The notes beneath the pieces were generated by a model, which saw nothing but the letters and a program-made list of their open reading frames with translations, did not search any database and was not told the DNA's origin. Position numbers and translations under genes: made by a program. Below, in pieces: positions 16,857 to 23,985 of a stretch of 64,000 nt of DNA. The stretch lies in the NCBI GenBank assembly GCA_002429315.1, contig DIZC01000043.1:22186-86185 (forward strand), in the 5' to 3' direction. How positions within the stretch are numbered: the first letter of the stretch is position 1; the number at the start of each line of letters is the position of its first letter. This stretch comes from Alphaproteobacteria bacterium UBA6038. Lineage in GTDB: Bacteria > Pseudomonadota > Alphaproteobacteria > Micropepsales > Micropepsaceae.

Positions 16857-17605
16857 TTCCGGCGAGCCAGACGGCCATGCCGCTGTCGATTTCGCATCTT
16901 CCGGCGGGCAGCGCGTGGTGGATATATGCGATCGTGATCGCGACGTTGGCACTGCACATCGGCGGGGGCAGCATCGCCATACTTTCGGGCTACGGCGCAT
17001 TGTTCCTTGAAAAGGGCGAGCGCCTGCATCGCCTGTTCGGCAAGATATTTGTCATTGCGATGTTGCTCATGGCGACACTGGGCACCGTCCTATCCATCCC
17101 CATTCATCAAAGGGGCAACATCGGCGCTGGCATTCTTGCGGCTTATCTGGTGGCAACCGCCTGGATGACGGTCAGGCGAAAGGAAGGAACTGTCGGGCGG
17201 TTCGAAAAGATTGTCGTGCTTGTCCCATTGGGCGTAGCCGTGCTGTTCCTGATCTGGGCGGCGCAGGCGACCATGAATGGCGGTCATCTCGATGGATATC
17301 GCTCGCCGCTCTATTACGTGTTCGCTTTCATCGCCGCGTTGTTCGCGAGTCTGGATTTCAACGTGATCCGGCAGGGCGGGATTTCCGGCGTGCAGCGCAT
17401 CGCGCGGCACCTCTGGCGCATGTGCTTCGCTTTGTTTTTCGCCGCGGGCTCGTTCTTCCTCGGCCAGCAAAAGGTCATGCCGGCCTTCATGCACGGCTCA
17501 CCGATCCTGCTCGCGCTCGGACTGGCGCCGCTGGCCATCATGATCTTCTGGCTCGTCCGCGTACGGATCGGAAACCGCTTTCGCCCGCAGCTCGCAAGTC
17601 CGTAG
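16853..17605 (+). CDS. DUF2306-like multipass membrane protein
   Basis: A 250-residue membrane protein with about seven hydrophobic helices. The early segment LHIGGGSIAILSGYGALFL and the following GERLHRLFGKIFVIAM resemble the start of DUF2306 proteins, which keep a conserved His and Gly pair in that region. A later RQGGISGVQRIARHLWRMC resembles the region before the last helices. The function of the family is unknown. It is translationally coupled to the upstream membrane protein through a 4-nt overlap. Confidence 0.75.
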   Translation: MIPASQTAMPLSISHLPAGSAWWIYAIVIATLALHIGGGSIAILSGYGALFLEKGERLHRLFGKIFVIAMLLMATLGTVLSIPIHQRGNIGAGILAAYLVATAWMTVRRKEGTVGRFEKIVVLVPLGVAVLFLIWAAQATMNGGHLDGYRSPLYYVFAFIAALFASLDFNVIRQGGISGVQRIARHLWRMCFALFFAAGSFFLGQQKVMPAFMHGSPILLALGLAPLAIMIFWLVRVRIGNRFRPQLASP

Positions 17606-17652
17606 ATCTCGGAATCGGGCCACGGCGTGGGCTCCGTTGGCCGTCATGCCGG

Positions 17653-17668
17653 TGAGCAATTTTGATCA
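17653..17668. promoter_or_regulatory. candidate operator (palindrome copy 1)
   Basis: TGAGCAATTTTGATCA is an imperfect palindrome inside a 22-bp sequence (17649-17670) that recurs with a single base change at 21219-21240. Its end lies 121 nt before the start codon at 17790, the same distance as the second copy from its downstream gene. It probably acts as a shared binding site; the protein that binds is not known. Confidence 0.45.
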
Positions 17669-17673
17669 GACGT

Positions 17674-17687
17674 CGGGGGTGCCCCCG
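17674..17687 (+). terminator. short GC hairpin after the DUF2306-like gene
   Basis: CGGGGGTGCCCCCG forms a compact hairpin followed by GCTTAATTT, 68 nt after the stop at 17605. The T run is weak, so this is only a possible terminator. Confidence 0.35.
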
Positions 17688-17789
17688 GCTTAATTTCCAT
17701 GAATCGGGACTTGCCTAAGCGGTTTGGCGCGTTGCGGTCGCCCCGGCCATACGCGGACCATTTCGCAAATTGAAGAAACGGAATCGAAC

Positions 17790-18026
17790 ATGACAAGCAC
17801 ACGGAAATACGCTCTGGCGATCGTTCTCGCAGCGGCGTGCGCTCTTCCCCTCTCGGTCGCGACGACAGCGGTGAATGCCGATGTCGGCGTGGGCGTCCAT
17901 GTCGGAGGAGTCGGGGCAGGCGCGCACATCGGCATCGGCGACGGTCCTTATCGCCATCGTCATCGCCACTGTTCCTCCTATCGTTGGTACCATCATCACC
18001 GCTACTGCCGGCGCTGGAGCTGGTAG
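17790..18026 (+). CDS. small exported Gly/His-rich protein
   Basis: A 78-residue protein with a signal peptide (MTSTRKYALAIVLAAACALP..., cleavage near VNA). A Gly/Val-rich segment (DVGVGVHVGGVGAGAHIGIG) and a basic, aromatic tail rich in His, Arg, Tyr and Trp (YRHRHRHCSSYRWYHHHRYC) follow. The His cluster could bind metal ions. It is the first gene of a probable three-gene operon: the ice-binding-like protein starts 6 nt after its stop. No family is assigned. Confidence 0.65.
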   Translation: MTSTRKYALAIVLAAACALPLSVATTAVNADVGVGVHVGGVGAGAHIGIGDGPYRHRHRHCSSYRWYHHHRYCRRWSW

Positions 18027-18032
18027 AAAACG

Positions 18033-18812
18033 ATGGTCAGGTTTGGTTTGAATGCAGATCTGCTGCGCGCGATCGCGGCAGTTCCGGTCATGTTGCTTGG
18101 CGGCCCCCTGGCGAACGCAGCCGCAGCAAGTGAATCCCCCTCGACAATGATTTTGAGTCCCGGCCCCACGGCACCGGTATACCTTGGCGAGGCTGGCCAT
18201 TTTGCCATCCTGTCACAATCGGGAATCACCGACGTGCCGAGCTCGGATGTTACGGGCAATGTGGGAACCAGCCCTATCACTGGTGCAGCCGACCACCTGA
18301 CCTGCGCCGAAGTAACCGGAAAGGTTTATTCCGTCGACGACGCCGGCCCCGCGCCATGCAATATCAAGGCTCCAGCGTTGCTCAACGCCGCGGTCGGCGA
18401 CATGCAAACCGCGTACACGGACGCTGCGGGACGGCCCGCGACAATTCACGAGCTGCGCGGCGGGAATATCGGTGGGCTCACCCTTGCTCCCGGCGTCTAC
18501 AGCTGGACCAGCGATGTCAACATATCGACAAATGTGGCGCTGAAGGGCGGCTCACATGCTGTATGGATTTTCCAGATCGCGAAAAATCTCATTGTGTCCG
18601 GCGGCAAGACAGTCCTCCTGCGCCGACACGCGCTTGCCAGCAACGTATTCTGGCAGGTCGCCGGCAAAGTCAGCCTTGGAACGACGTCACACTTTGAAGG
18701 GACGATTCTGTCGAAAACATTGATAGCCATGAAAACTGGCGGATCGATCAACGGCAGGCTGTTGTCACAGACCGCGGTGACCTTGCAAATGGACAGCGTC
18801 GTCGCGCGTTAG
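18033..18812 (+). CDS. DUF3494 ice-binding-like protein
   Basis: A 259-residue exported protein with signal peptide ~1-34 (VMLLGGPLANAAAAS). The rest matches the DUF3494 ice-binding fold: AGHFAILSQSGITDVPSS then VTGNVGTSPITG at the start, GGLTLAPGVYSW and GGSHAVWIFQIAKNLIVSG in the middle, and SLGTTSHFEGTILSKTLIAM with GSINGRLLSQTAVTL at the end. Members fold into an irregular beta-solenoid that binds ice and lowers the freezing point or restructures ice; some members instead act in adhesion. It sits in an operon with a small exported protein upstream and a GlsB-type membrane protein 35 nt downstream. Ice-binding activity is inferred from the family only. Confidence 0.9.
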   Translation: MVRFGLNADLLRAIAAVPVMLLGGPLANAAAASESPSTMILSPGPTAPVYLGEAGHFAILSQSGITDVPSSDVTGNVGTSPITGAADHLTCAEVTGKVYSVDDAGPAPCNIKAPALLNAAVGDMQTAYTDAAGRPATIHELRGGNIGGLTLAPGVYSWTSDVNISTNVALKGGSHAVWIFQIAKNLIVSGGKTVLLRRHALASNVFWQVAGKVSLGTTSHFEGTILSKTLIAMKTGGSINGRLLSQTAVTLQMDSVVAR

Positions 18813-18847
18813 ACCGGCGCGCCCGCGCCACATTGTGGAGAATTGGC

Positions 18848-19102
18848 ATGCCCCTCGAAACCATCGTTATCTGGCTTTTGGTCGGCGCAGTCGCAGGGTT
18901 CCTGGCTGGTGTCATCGTGAAGGGCGGCGGATTCGGACTGGTCGGCGATATCGTCGTCGGGATCATCGGGGCGTTCGTCGGCGGTTGGCTGTTGCCCCGG
19001 CTGGGAATTCACCTGGGTGTCGGCCTCGTCAGCATCATTGCCAGTGCCACCATCGGCGCCGTCGTGCTGTTGCTCATCCTGCGGCTGGTTCGCCGCGCCT
19101 GA
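18848..19102 (+). CDS. GlsB/YeaQ/YmgE-type stress-response membrane protein
   Basis: An 84-residue hydrophobic protein with three predicted helices and the glycine-rich pattern of the transglycosylase-associated/GlsB family: WLLVGAVAGFLAGVIVKGGG, then GDIVVGIIGAFVGGWLLP, then a last hydrophobic helix ending LRLVRRA. The ATG at 18848 follows GTGGAG; an in-frame TTG upstream is less likely. Family members are induced by stress in many proteobacteria and have no proven biochemical role. It is the last gene of the ice-binding operon, followed by a hairpin at 19183. Confidence 0.88.
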   Translation: MPLETIVIWLLVGAVAGFLAGVIVKGGGFGLVGDIVVGIIGAFVGGWLLPRLGIHLGVGLVSIIASATIGAVVLLLILRLVRRA

Positions 19103-19182
19103 TCGCGACCTGTGCGGACGACGTTCGGCTGAGTGCCCCTCGGAGCCGCCATCGCAGCCGCCCTAATTGAAACGGAAATGGA

Positions 19183-19212
19183 AAAGGCTCTCCGCCGAAG
19201 CGGAAAGCCTTT
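19183..19212. terminator. hairpin between convergent genes
   Basis: AAAGGCTCTCCGC-CGAA-GCGGAAAGCCTTT forms a stable stem with one mismatch, and A and T runs flank it. It lies between the GlsB-type gene (plus) and the exported protein gene (minus), so it may serve both. Confidence 0.75.
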
Positions 19213-19239
19213 CCGTGGTACGTCCCTTTATCGGTTCAC

Positions 19240-19773
19240 TTACCTGGGATCGTTGTCACCGTCGTGGCCGGCGTCTTTCTTGTCGCTGTGGAGGTCCTTG
19301 CGGTCCTCGCGCATGTCGCCGCGATCTTGCCGCATGTCGGTCTTGTCGCCGCTCAGGTCGCGCCGGTCTTCGCGCACATCCGAATTCGCCGGATGGAAGC
19401 GCGCGTTGATGCGCTCGGCGCCTTCGAAGCCTTCATAGCGCCCGCCTCTTAACGCTCCGCCGTTGCGAAACACGATCGAGGCCGGAATGCGCCCTTCGCG
19501 CCATTCATTCCGCTGCCAGCGGCCATCCACAAAGAAGACGCGCTCGCCGCCGCGCATCCGCCAGCGATACGGTCCATGATACCAGGATCCGCTGATGTAG
19601 ATGGGTTCGTAGTAGTACTGGTCGTCATACGGCATATAGCCGGGGCTGGGGGCAACCACGACCGCCGGGATGCCGATACCGATTGAGACGCCGGCAGTGG
19701 CAGCGCCGGGCACCAAAGCTGTCGCACCGGCCATTGCCGCCGCCACAATGGCGGATTTGATGATCAATTTCAT
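19240..19773 (-). CDS. exported protein with charged repeat tail
   Basis: A 177-residue exported protein. The start at 19773 follows AAGGAAAC and gives a signal peptide (MKLIIKSAIVAAAMAGATAL..., cleavage near ATA). The central part has the aromatic pattern SGSWYHGPYRWRMRGG and FFVDGRWQRNEWR, seen in small proteobacterial envelope proteins. The C-terminal ~55 residues repeat a charged unit (VREDRRDLSGDKTDM, RQDRGDMREDRKDLH) and are probably an extended coil. The role is unknown; adjacency to the stress genes may be incidental. Confidence 0.75.
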   Translation of the reverse strand: MKLIIKSAIVAAAMAGATALVPGAATAGVSIGIGIPAVVVAPSPGYMPYDDQYYYEPIYISGSWYHGPYRWRMRGGERVFFVDGRWQRNEWREGRIPASIVFRNGGALRGGRYEGFEGAERINARFHPANSDVREDRRDLSGDKTDMRQDRGDMREDRKDLHSDKKDAGHDGDNDPR

Positions 19774-19973
19774 TTCAGTTTCCTTGTTGCAAAGCCACCT
19801 GTCGGCATGATGCCGGTGGGCGCTCTCTTCGGCTCGTGATTGCAAGAGTCTCTTGCGCAAGCAGGGCGAATTTGGAGGGTGTAACCGGGCGCGCTGCGGG
19901 GAGCATGCGGGGAAGTACTCCACCGCTGCAATGTAAGCGCGCAACGTCGGCTTTGGTTCCATACCGTACGAAT

Positions 19974-20132
19974 CTATGGCGCCTCGCTGCCTGTTGCGTC
20001 TTGACGGGACGGCCTCGCATCCGGCCGCGCGGAAGTGGCTTTCAATGCACCGCCTTCCGCTTCCCAGCGTTCCAGCGCCGCCTCCATCTGATCCGCTGCC
20101 GGCGGCGGGCATTGCGAGTTGCGTTCGCTCAT
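19974..20132 (-). CDS. small hypothetical protein (52 residues)
   Basis: A 52-residue frame running from the ATG at 20130-20132 to the TAG at 19974. The product is MSERNSQCPPPAADQMEAAL followed by ERWEAEGGALKATSARPDAR and a short tail. The amphipathic helix around residues 14-30 looks protein-like. It starts 16 nt after the stop of the 36-residue gene on the same strand. There is no homology call, and it could be non-coding. Confidence 0.35.
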   Translation of the reverse strand: MSERNSQCPPPAADQMEAALERWEAEGGALKATSARPDARPSRQDATGSEAP

Positions 20133-20148
20133 TGTCTTTCGCTCCGCC

Positions 20149-20259
20149 TCAGGTTGCGAACGCCAGTCCGGCCCCGATCAGGATGGCGCCAAGCGCGAGC
20201 ACCGCAAACCAACGCGACGCGCTGAGATGAACACCGGGATGCTGCTTCGCTGCGGCCAT
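20149..20259 (-). CDS. small single-pass membrane protein (36 residues)
   Basis: A 36-residue protein starting at 20259, with AGGA seven bases upstream. A basic N-terminus (AAAKQHPGVHLSASRW) precedes one transmembrane helix (FAVLALGAILIGAGLAFA). It is followed closely by the 52-residue frame on the same strand. Such micro-membrane proteins are common in alphaproteobacteria, but this one is not recognised. Confidence 0.45.
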   Translation of the reverse strand: MAAAKQHPGVHLSASRWFAVLALGAILIGAGLAFAT

Positions 20260-20292
20260 GGAATTCCTGTGCTCCGCTCGTGCAATCGTGGA

Positions 20293-20325
20293 GAAAAGAA
20301 CCCCGACCATGGTTTCGGCCGGGGT
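20293..20325 (-). terminator. probable terminator downstream of the Crp/Fnr gene
   Basis: Read on the minus strand, ACCCCGGCCGAAACCATGGTCGGGGT forms a hairpin followed by TCTTTTCTCC. It lies about 140 nt after the end of the Crp/Fnr gene and just before the 36-residue gene. Confidence 0.5.
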
Positions 20326-20465
20326 CAACAAGCCGGACGATGGTAATCGGGGGGCACCCGAAGCATCCAGCAACGGGAAAGTTAGGCGCCGCCAAACCGA
20401 TGCGTCTGGTCAAAATTGAACAGCGGGGAACGCCATCCACCTCCACAGGATCCGGGAGCGGTCTG

Positions 20466-21143
20466 CTAGATGTCTGCCGCAATCCGGGGCTTGTCCGCCA
20501 GGACGACGCTCAGCAGCGATGAGTGGATTTCGAGGTGGCCGTTGTAGGCAATGAAGCCCAGCCGGCGAAACTTGTTCATGAAGAAACTCACGCGCGAGCG
20601 GGTCGTGCCGATCATCTCCGCCAGCGTCTCCTGGCTGACCTTGGCGATGATCGGTTCCGGCCGTCCTTCTTTGCCGAAGTTCGCCAGCAGAAGAAGCGCG
20701 CGTGCCAAACGCTTCTCGCTGGAATTGAACAGCTGATCGACAAGGTCTTCTTCGATCCGGATGCTGCGCGCCAGCAGATGGGAGACGAACACCTCCGAAA
20801 ACGCCGGCTCCTCGTGCAAGACGCGAATGATGGCGGCCTTCTCCAGCCGCATGATCTCGCCCTCGGTCATCGCCGTCGCTGTCGCCATTCGGCGCGGCTG
20901 GCCTGCCAAACACCCCTCGCCGCAGAACTCGTCAGTGCCGAGGACCGCCACCACGGCTTCCTTCCCCTGCGAGGAGACGACCGTAAGCTTCACCTTGCCC
21001 TTCTGGATGTAGAACACTGCATCCGCACGATCGCCTTGCGAGAACACGACCTGATCTCTCGCGTATTTCAACACGGTCCGGCCGCCCCCTGCCTTGGCAA
21101 GAAAAATATGGGGTTCGAAGGACGGTTTGCGTTGGTCAGCCAT
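20466..21143 (-). CDS. Crp/Fnr-family transcriptional regulator
   Basis: A 225-residue regulator with an N-terminal cyclic-nucleotide-binding-like domain (~15-130: VVFSQGDRADAVFYIQKGKV, then EFCGEGCLAGQPRRMATATA). The C-terminal winged helix-turn-helix (~150-215) has recognition helix TLAEMIGTTRSRVSFFMNKF. The cysteine set for an Fnr-type iron-sulfur cluster is absent. The closest type by inspection is the rhizobial general Crp/Fnr regulator, in which the ligand is uncertain. It is divergent from the histidine kinase, and a 16-bp palindrome lies 79 nt upstream of its start, consistent with autoregulation or shared control. Confidence 0.92.
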   Translation of the reverse strand: MADQRKPSFEPHIFLAKAGGGRTVLKYARDQVVFSQGDRADAVFYIQKGKVKLTVVSSQGKEAVVAVLGTDEFCGEGCLAGQPRRMATATAMTEGEIMRLEKAAIIRVLHEEPAFSEVFVSHLLARSIRIEEDLVDQLFNSSEKRLARALLLLANFGKEGRPEPIIAKVSQETLAEMIGTTRSRVSFFMNKFRRLGFIAYNGHLEIHSSLLSVVLADKPRIAADI

Positions 21144-21222
21144 AACGACTCTTGGATCTCCGCGGAGGCCGGATGCCGCAGTTTTTATGTTACCACATGA
21201 GCCGACAGCTTATCTATCCCGG

Positions 21223-21238
21223 TGAGCAATTTTGCTCA
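21223..21238. promoter_or_regulatory. candidate operator (palindrome copy 2)
   Basis: TGAGCAATTTTGCTCA contains perfect 7-bp inverted arms (TGAGCAA / TTGCTCA) around TT. It lies in the Crp / histidine kinase divergent region, 121 nt before the kinase start and 79 nt before the Crp start. The surrounding 22 bp repeat the sequence at 17649-17670 with one change. Confidence 0.5.
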
Positions 21239-21359
21239 GATCGGCTGGATACCGCCTGCTAGAATAGCACGTTGCGCCGTCATCCGATGAACGAAGGGGG
21301 GAATCGCAAGGCGGAGACGCTGGCGCAAATCTAGCCAAAAGAGAGGCGGATGGACGCCC

Positions 21360-22427
21360 ATGAAAGAAATTCTCGGCCAGTTGGAGGAACCGGGCTCACT
21401 CGCGGGCGTGATTGCGGACGCGATCCGCGAACCGCTCCTCGTGCTCGACGGCGATTTGAACATCCTGTTCGCCAGCGGCTCCTTCCACCGGTCGTTCCAG
21501 ATCGCGGCCAAAGACACTCGGGGCCGGCCCGTGTTCGCATTGGACAACGGCGCTTGGGATCTTCCGCCCCTGCGCCTGCTGCTCCAGCGCACGGCGGCCG
21601 GGCACTGCGCCTCAGATGGAACCGAAATCGCGCACGATTTTCCGAGAATCGGACACCGCGTCCTGCTGTTTCACGCCCGGCCGGCAACCTGCGACGGCGA
21701 TCGCCGCGCCATCGTTCTCGGCCTGGAGGACGTGACCGAGCGGCGGGCCATCGAACGGGAAAAGGCGCATCTTCAATCGCAGACCGACGATCTGCTGCAG
21801 CAAAAGCAAATGCTCCTCGAAGAAATGGAGCACCGCATCGCCAACAGCCTGCAGATCGTCGCCAGCATTCTGATGCTGAAGGCGCGCGTTGTCACGTCGC
21901 CCGAGACGCGCCAGCATCTGCATGACGCGCATCGCCGCATCCTGTCGGTCGCGGCGGTTCAGCAGCACCTTCACAGCGCCAGCCGCGGCGAGCGGATCGA
22001 CGTCGCGCCCTATTTGTCGAAGCTGTCGGCATCGCTCGCCGAATCGATGATCGGCGAGAGCCGCCCGGCCATGCTCAAGGTCATCGCGGACGACGGAAAA
22101 CTGGCTTCCGCGCAGGCCGTCAGCCTGGGCCTCATCGTGACCGAACTCGTCATCAACGCACTGAAATATGCCTTTCCAAATCCGGGCCCGGCGGATGCCG
22201 TCACAATCCGCTACGAAGTCAACGGCACCGACTGGATGCTTTCGGTTTCGGACAATGGCGTCGGATCGACGGCCGCACCAGATGCCAGAGGCGGCCTCGG
22301 AACCAGTCTGGTCAAGGCGCTCGCCCATCAGCTCGATGCGCAGATCGAAACGACAAGCGGCTCGGGCGGGACGCGCGTGTCGATCGCGCATTCGACGTTC
22401 GTCGCGCGGCTTTCGCAGGTGGCGTGA
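21360..22427 (+). CDS. PAS-containing sensor histidine kinase (HisKA_2 / HWE-like)
   Basis: A 355-residue soluble kinase. An N-terminal PAS domain (~15-125: LLVLDGDLNILFASGSFHRS) is followed by a short coiled coil and a HisKA_2 dimerisation region with the phospho-acceptor His in EEMEHRIANSLQIVASIL at ~158. The ATPase domain has the N box LIVTELVINALKYAF, the G1 box SVSDNGVG and the G2 region GGLGTSLVKALA. Kinases of this type act in general stress or light/redox signalling in alphaproteobacteria. No response regulator is adjacent, so it probably works with a partner elsewhere. It is divergent from the Crp/Fnr gene. Confidence 0.9.
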   Translation: MKEILGQLEEPGSLAGVIADAIREPLLVLDGDLNILFASGSFHRSFQIAAKDTRGRPVFALDNGAWDLPPLRLLLQRTAAGHCASDGTEIAHDFPRIGHRVLLFHARPATCDGDRRAIVLGLEDVTERRAIEREKAHLQSQTDDLLQQKQMLLEEMEHRIANSLQIVASILMLKARVVTSPETRQHLHDAHRRILSVAAVQQHLHSASRGERIDVAPYLSKLSASLAESMIGESRPAMLKVIADDGKLASAQAVSLGLIVTELVINALKYAFPNPGPADAVTIRYEVNGTDWMLSVSDNGVGSTAAPDARGGLGTSLVKALAHQLDAQIETTSGSGGTRVSIAHSTFVARLSQVA

Positions 22428-22581
22428 CCGCTCCCGACGAACGGGCATCCGTTTCGCGTGTTCCAAATGATACCCGTTGTCCACTAAATTATCGTCGGCG
22501 ACCGATTAAACGGTGTACATAGTCATCGAACTATACGGCGCGTCTTCTTGTAATTTTGATTTAAATTATTACATGTCAAAC

Positions 22582-22600
22582 AGCGTCACATACTGACGCT
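22582..22600 (+). promoter_or_regulatory. stem-loop in the hsp20 leader
   Basis: AGCGTCA-CATAC-TGACGCT is a perfect 7-bp inverted repeat just ahead of the AAAGGA ribosome-binding site of the Hsp20 gene. Upstream of it lies an AT-rich stretch (TTGTAATTTTGATTTAAATT) that probably contains the promoter. It could be a DNA operator, a leader hairpin or part of an RNA thermometer; the sequence alone does not decide. Confidence 0.4.
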
Positions 22601-22618
22601 TCCCTGAAAGGACTTCAA

Positions 22619-23152
22619 ATGTATAACAGGACAACCTCAGCGTCCAATATGGACACAAGGAGCTTCAACCCATGGAGCCATGGCTCCGGCGCTGCGCACT
22701 ATTCTGCCGGAAACAGCCCGTTCCTGGCATTGCACGGCCAGATGAACCGCCTCTTCAACAACTTTCTGCATGATTTCGATCAGCCGCAGTCGTTCGGCCT
22801 CAATTACTCGACTTCTTCGCCGAACATCGAGGTGAGCGAGACCGACAAGGACCTAAAAGTTCTTGCGGAGCTCCCGGGCGTCGACGAGAAAGACGTCACC
22901 GTCAGCCTGCGTGACGGCGTGCTGACGCTCAAGGGCGAGCAGAAGAGCGACGCCAACGGCTCAGTGTACAGCGAGCGGTTGCACGGCGCCTTCGAGAGAT
23001 CGATTCAGCTCGGATCCGACATCGATCCGGATAAAGCGACGACCTCGTTCAAGAACGGTCTTCTCACGATCGCGTTTGCCAAGCGTTCCGACGCGCAAAA
23101 GCAGACGAAGCGCATCCTGATAGGTCGCGAGGGTACAGCCCGCGCGGCGTAA
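22619..23152 (+). CDS. Hsp20 / alpha-crystallin small heat-shock protein
   Basis: A 177-residue small heat-shock protein. A ~65-residue N-terminal arm (including LHGQMNRLFNNFLHDFD) precedes the alpha-crystallin domain (~68-165). Typical motifs are PNIEVSETDKDLKVLAELPG, VSLRDGVLTLKGEQ, the beta6 loop with YSERLHGAFERSIQL and the FKNGLLTIAFAK strand. The short tail RILIGRE carries the IxI/V oligomer motif. It is an ATP-independent holdase chaperone. Heat-dependent regulation is likely given the leader stem-loop at 22582. Confidence 0.95.
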   Translation: MYNRTTSASNMDTRSFNPWSHGSGAAHYSAGNSPFLALHGQMNRLFNNFLHDFDQPQSFGLNYSTSSPNIEVSETDKDLKVLAELPGVDEKDVTVSLRDGVLTLKGEQKSDANGSVYSERLHGAFERSIQLGSDIDPDKATTSFKNGLLTIAFAKRSDAQKQTKRILIGREGTARAA

Positions 23153-23174
23153 TAGCGGCGCACGTTGCATTCCC

Positions 23175-23208
23175 GATGCCGGGCAGTTGAGAATGACTGC
23201 CCGGCATC
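23175..23208 (+). terminator. strong hairpin after hsp20
   Basis: GATGCCGGGCAGT and ACTGCCCGGCATC are perfectly paired over 13 bp with an 8-nt loop, starting 22 nt after the Hsp20 stop. The following T run is weak, but this is probably the transcription end of the gene. Confidence 0.75.
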
Positions 23209-23279
23209 GCCGTGTCTTACGCGAGCTGCAATCGACCGGGAACGCCTTGGACTTCGGCTGACTCCCGGTGCGTGAACGC

Positions 23280-23675
23280 CTACCCGCCCGGTGCGGCACC
23301 TTTATCGACAGCGCCGCCGGAATCTGCCCAATCCTTGAAGCCGCCGAGATTGAAAACCTTCTCGTAGCCCATGTCCTTCAGCAGCTTGCCGCTCAGCGCC
23401 GAGCGCCCGCCGGACGCGCAATAGACGATCACCGTCCTGGCTTTGTCGAAGTTCGCGTCATGATAAGGCGACTCCGGATCGGCGCGGAACTCCAGCATGC
23501 CGCGCGATACATTGATGGCGCCGGCGACCTTGCCGCTCGCCGCTACTTCCGGCGCATCGCGGACATCGACCACCAACGCCTCGCCTTTGGCGATCAGCGC
23601 CTTGGCCTCGGCCGGCGCGATGCGCGGCACCGCTGCGTTCGCGGCTTCCATCATCTGCTTTACGTTCGTCGCCAT
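23280..23675 (-). CDS. rhodanese-domain protein
   Basis: A 131-residue single-domain rhodanese. It shows ALVVDVRDAPEVAASG in the first half and the active-site loop YCASGGRSA with the persulfide-forming Cys near residue 98, then FNLGGFKDWADSGG at the end. It transfers sulfane sulfur or supports cysteine-dependent redox and sulfur chemistry in the cytoplasm. AAGGAGAG precedes the ATG. It is convergent with Hsp20 and divergent from PhaR. Confidence 0.92.
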   Translation of the reverse strand: MATNVKQMMEAANAAVPRIAPAEAKALIAKGEALVVDVRDAPEVAASGKVAGAINVSRGMLEFRADPESPYHDANFDKARTVIVYCASGGRSALSGKLLKDMGYEKVFNLGGFKDWADSGGAVDKGAAPGG

Positions 23676-23985
23676 CTCACACTCTCCTTCGCGCTGTCAG
23701 ACCTAGCGCTCCACGCATCTCGCCATGCCACGGCGCCGCCGTTCACGGTCAATCGAGCCACTTCTAGCCGAGATCTTGGCTGCGGTTGTTGCACTGCGGC
23801 CAAAATGCCGCCAATGCGGGCAAGGGTAAACCGCCATGTTTCTGTGAACGGAATCAGCCGCTTGCGTTTGCGTCTCCGGCCGGCCAAACCTCGGAGCCGC
23901 AAAAAGATGCTGGACAGGCGAAAGCGGCGGGTGCTGTGCTATCGGCGTTGAAGCGACTTATTCAGGCGAGCGAACGCAGGCGAAC
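23676..23985. other. 310-nt divergent intergenic region
   Basis: The region between the rhodanese and PhaR genes should contain both promoters. It holds no protein-like frame with a credible ribosome-binding site and no strong hairpin or repeat that I could see. Confidence 0.5.

Noticed and set aside
22561..22600. A ROSE-type RNA thermometer before hsp20
   Set aside because: The stem-loop is clear, but the conserved ROSE sequence and ribosome-binding-site pairing were not recognised, so only a generic leader hairpin is claimed.
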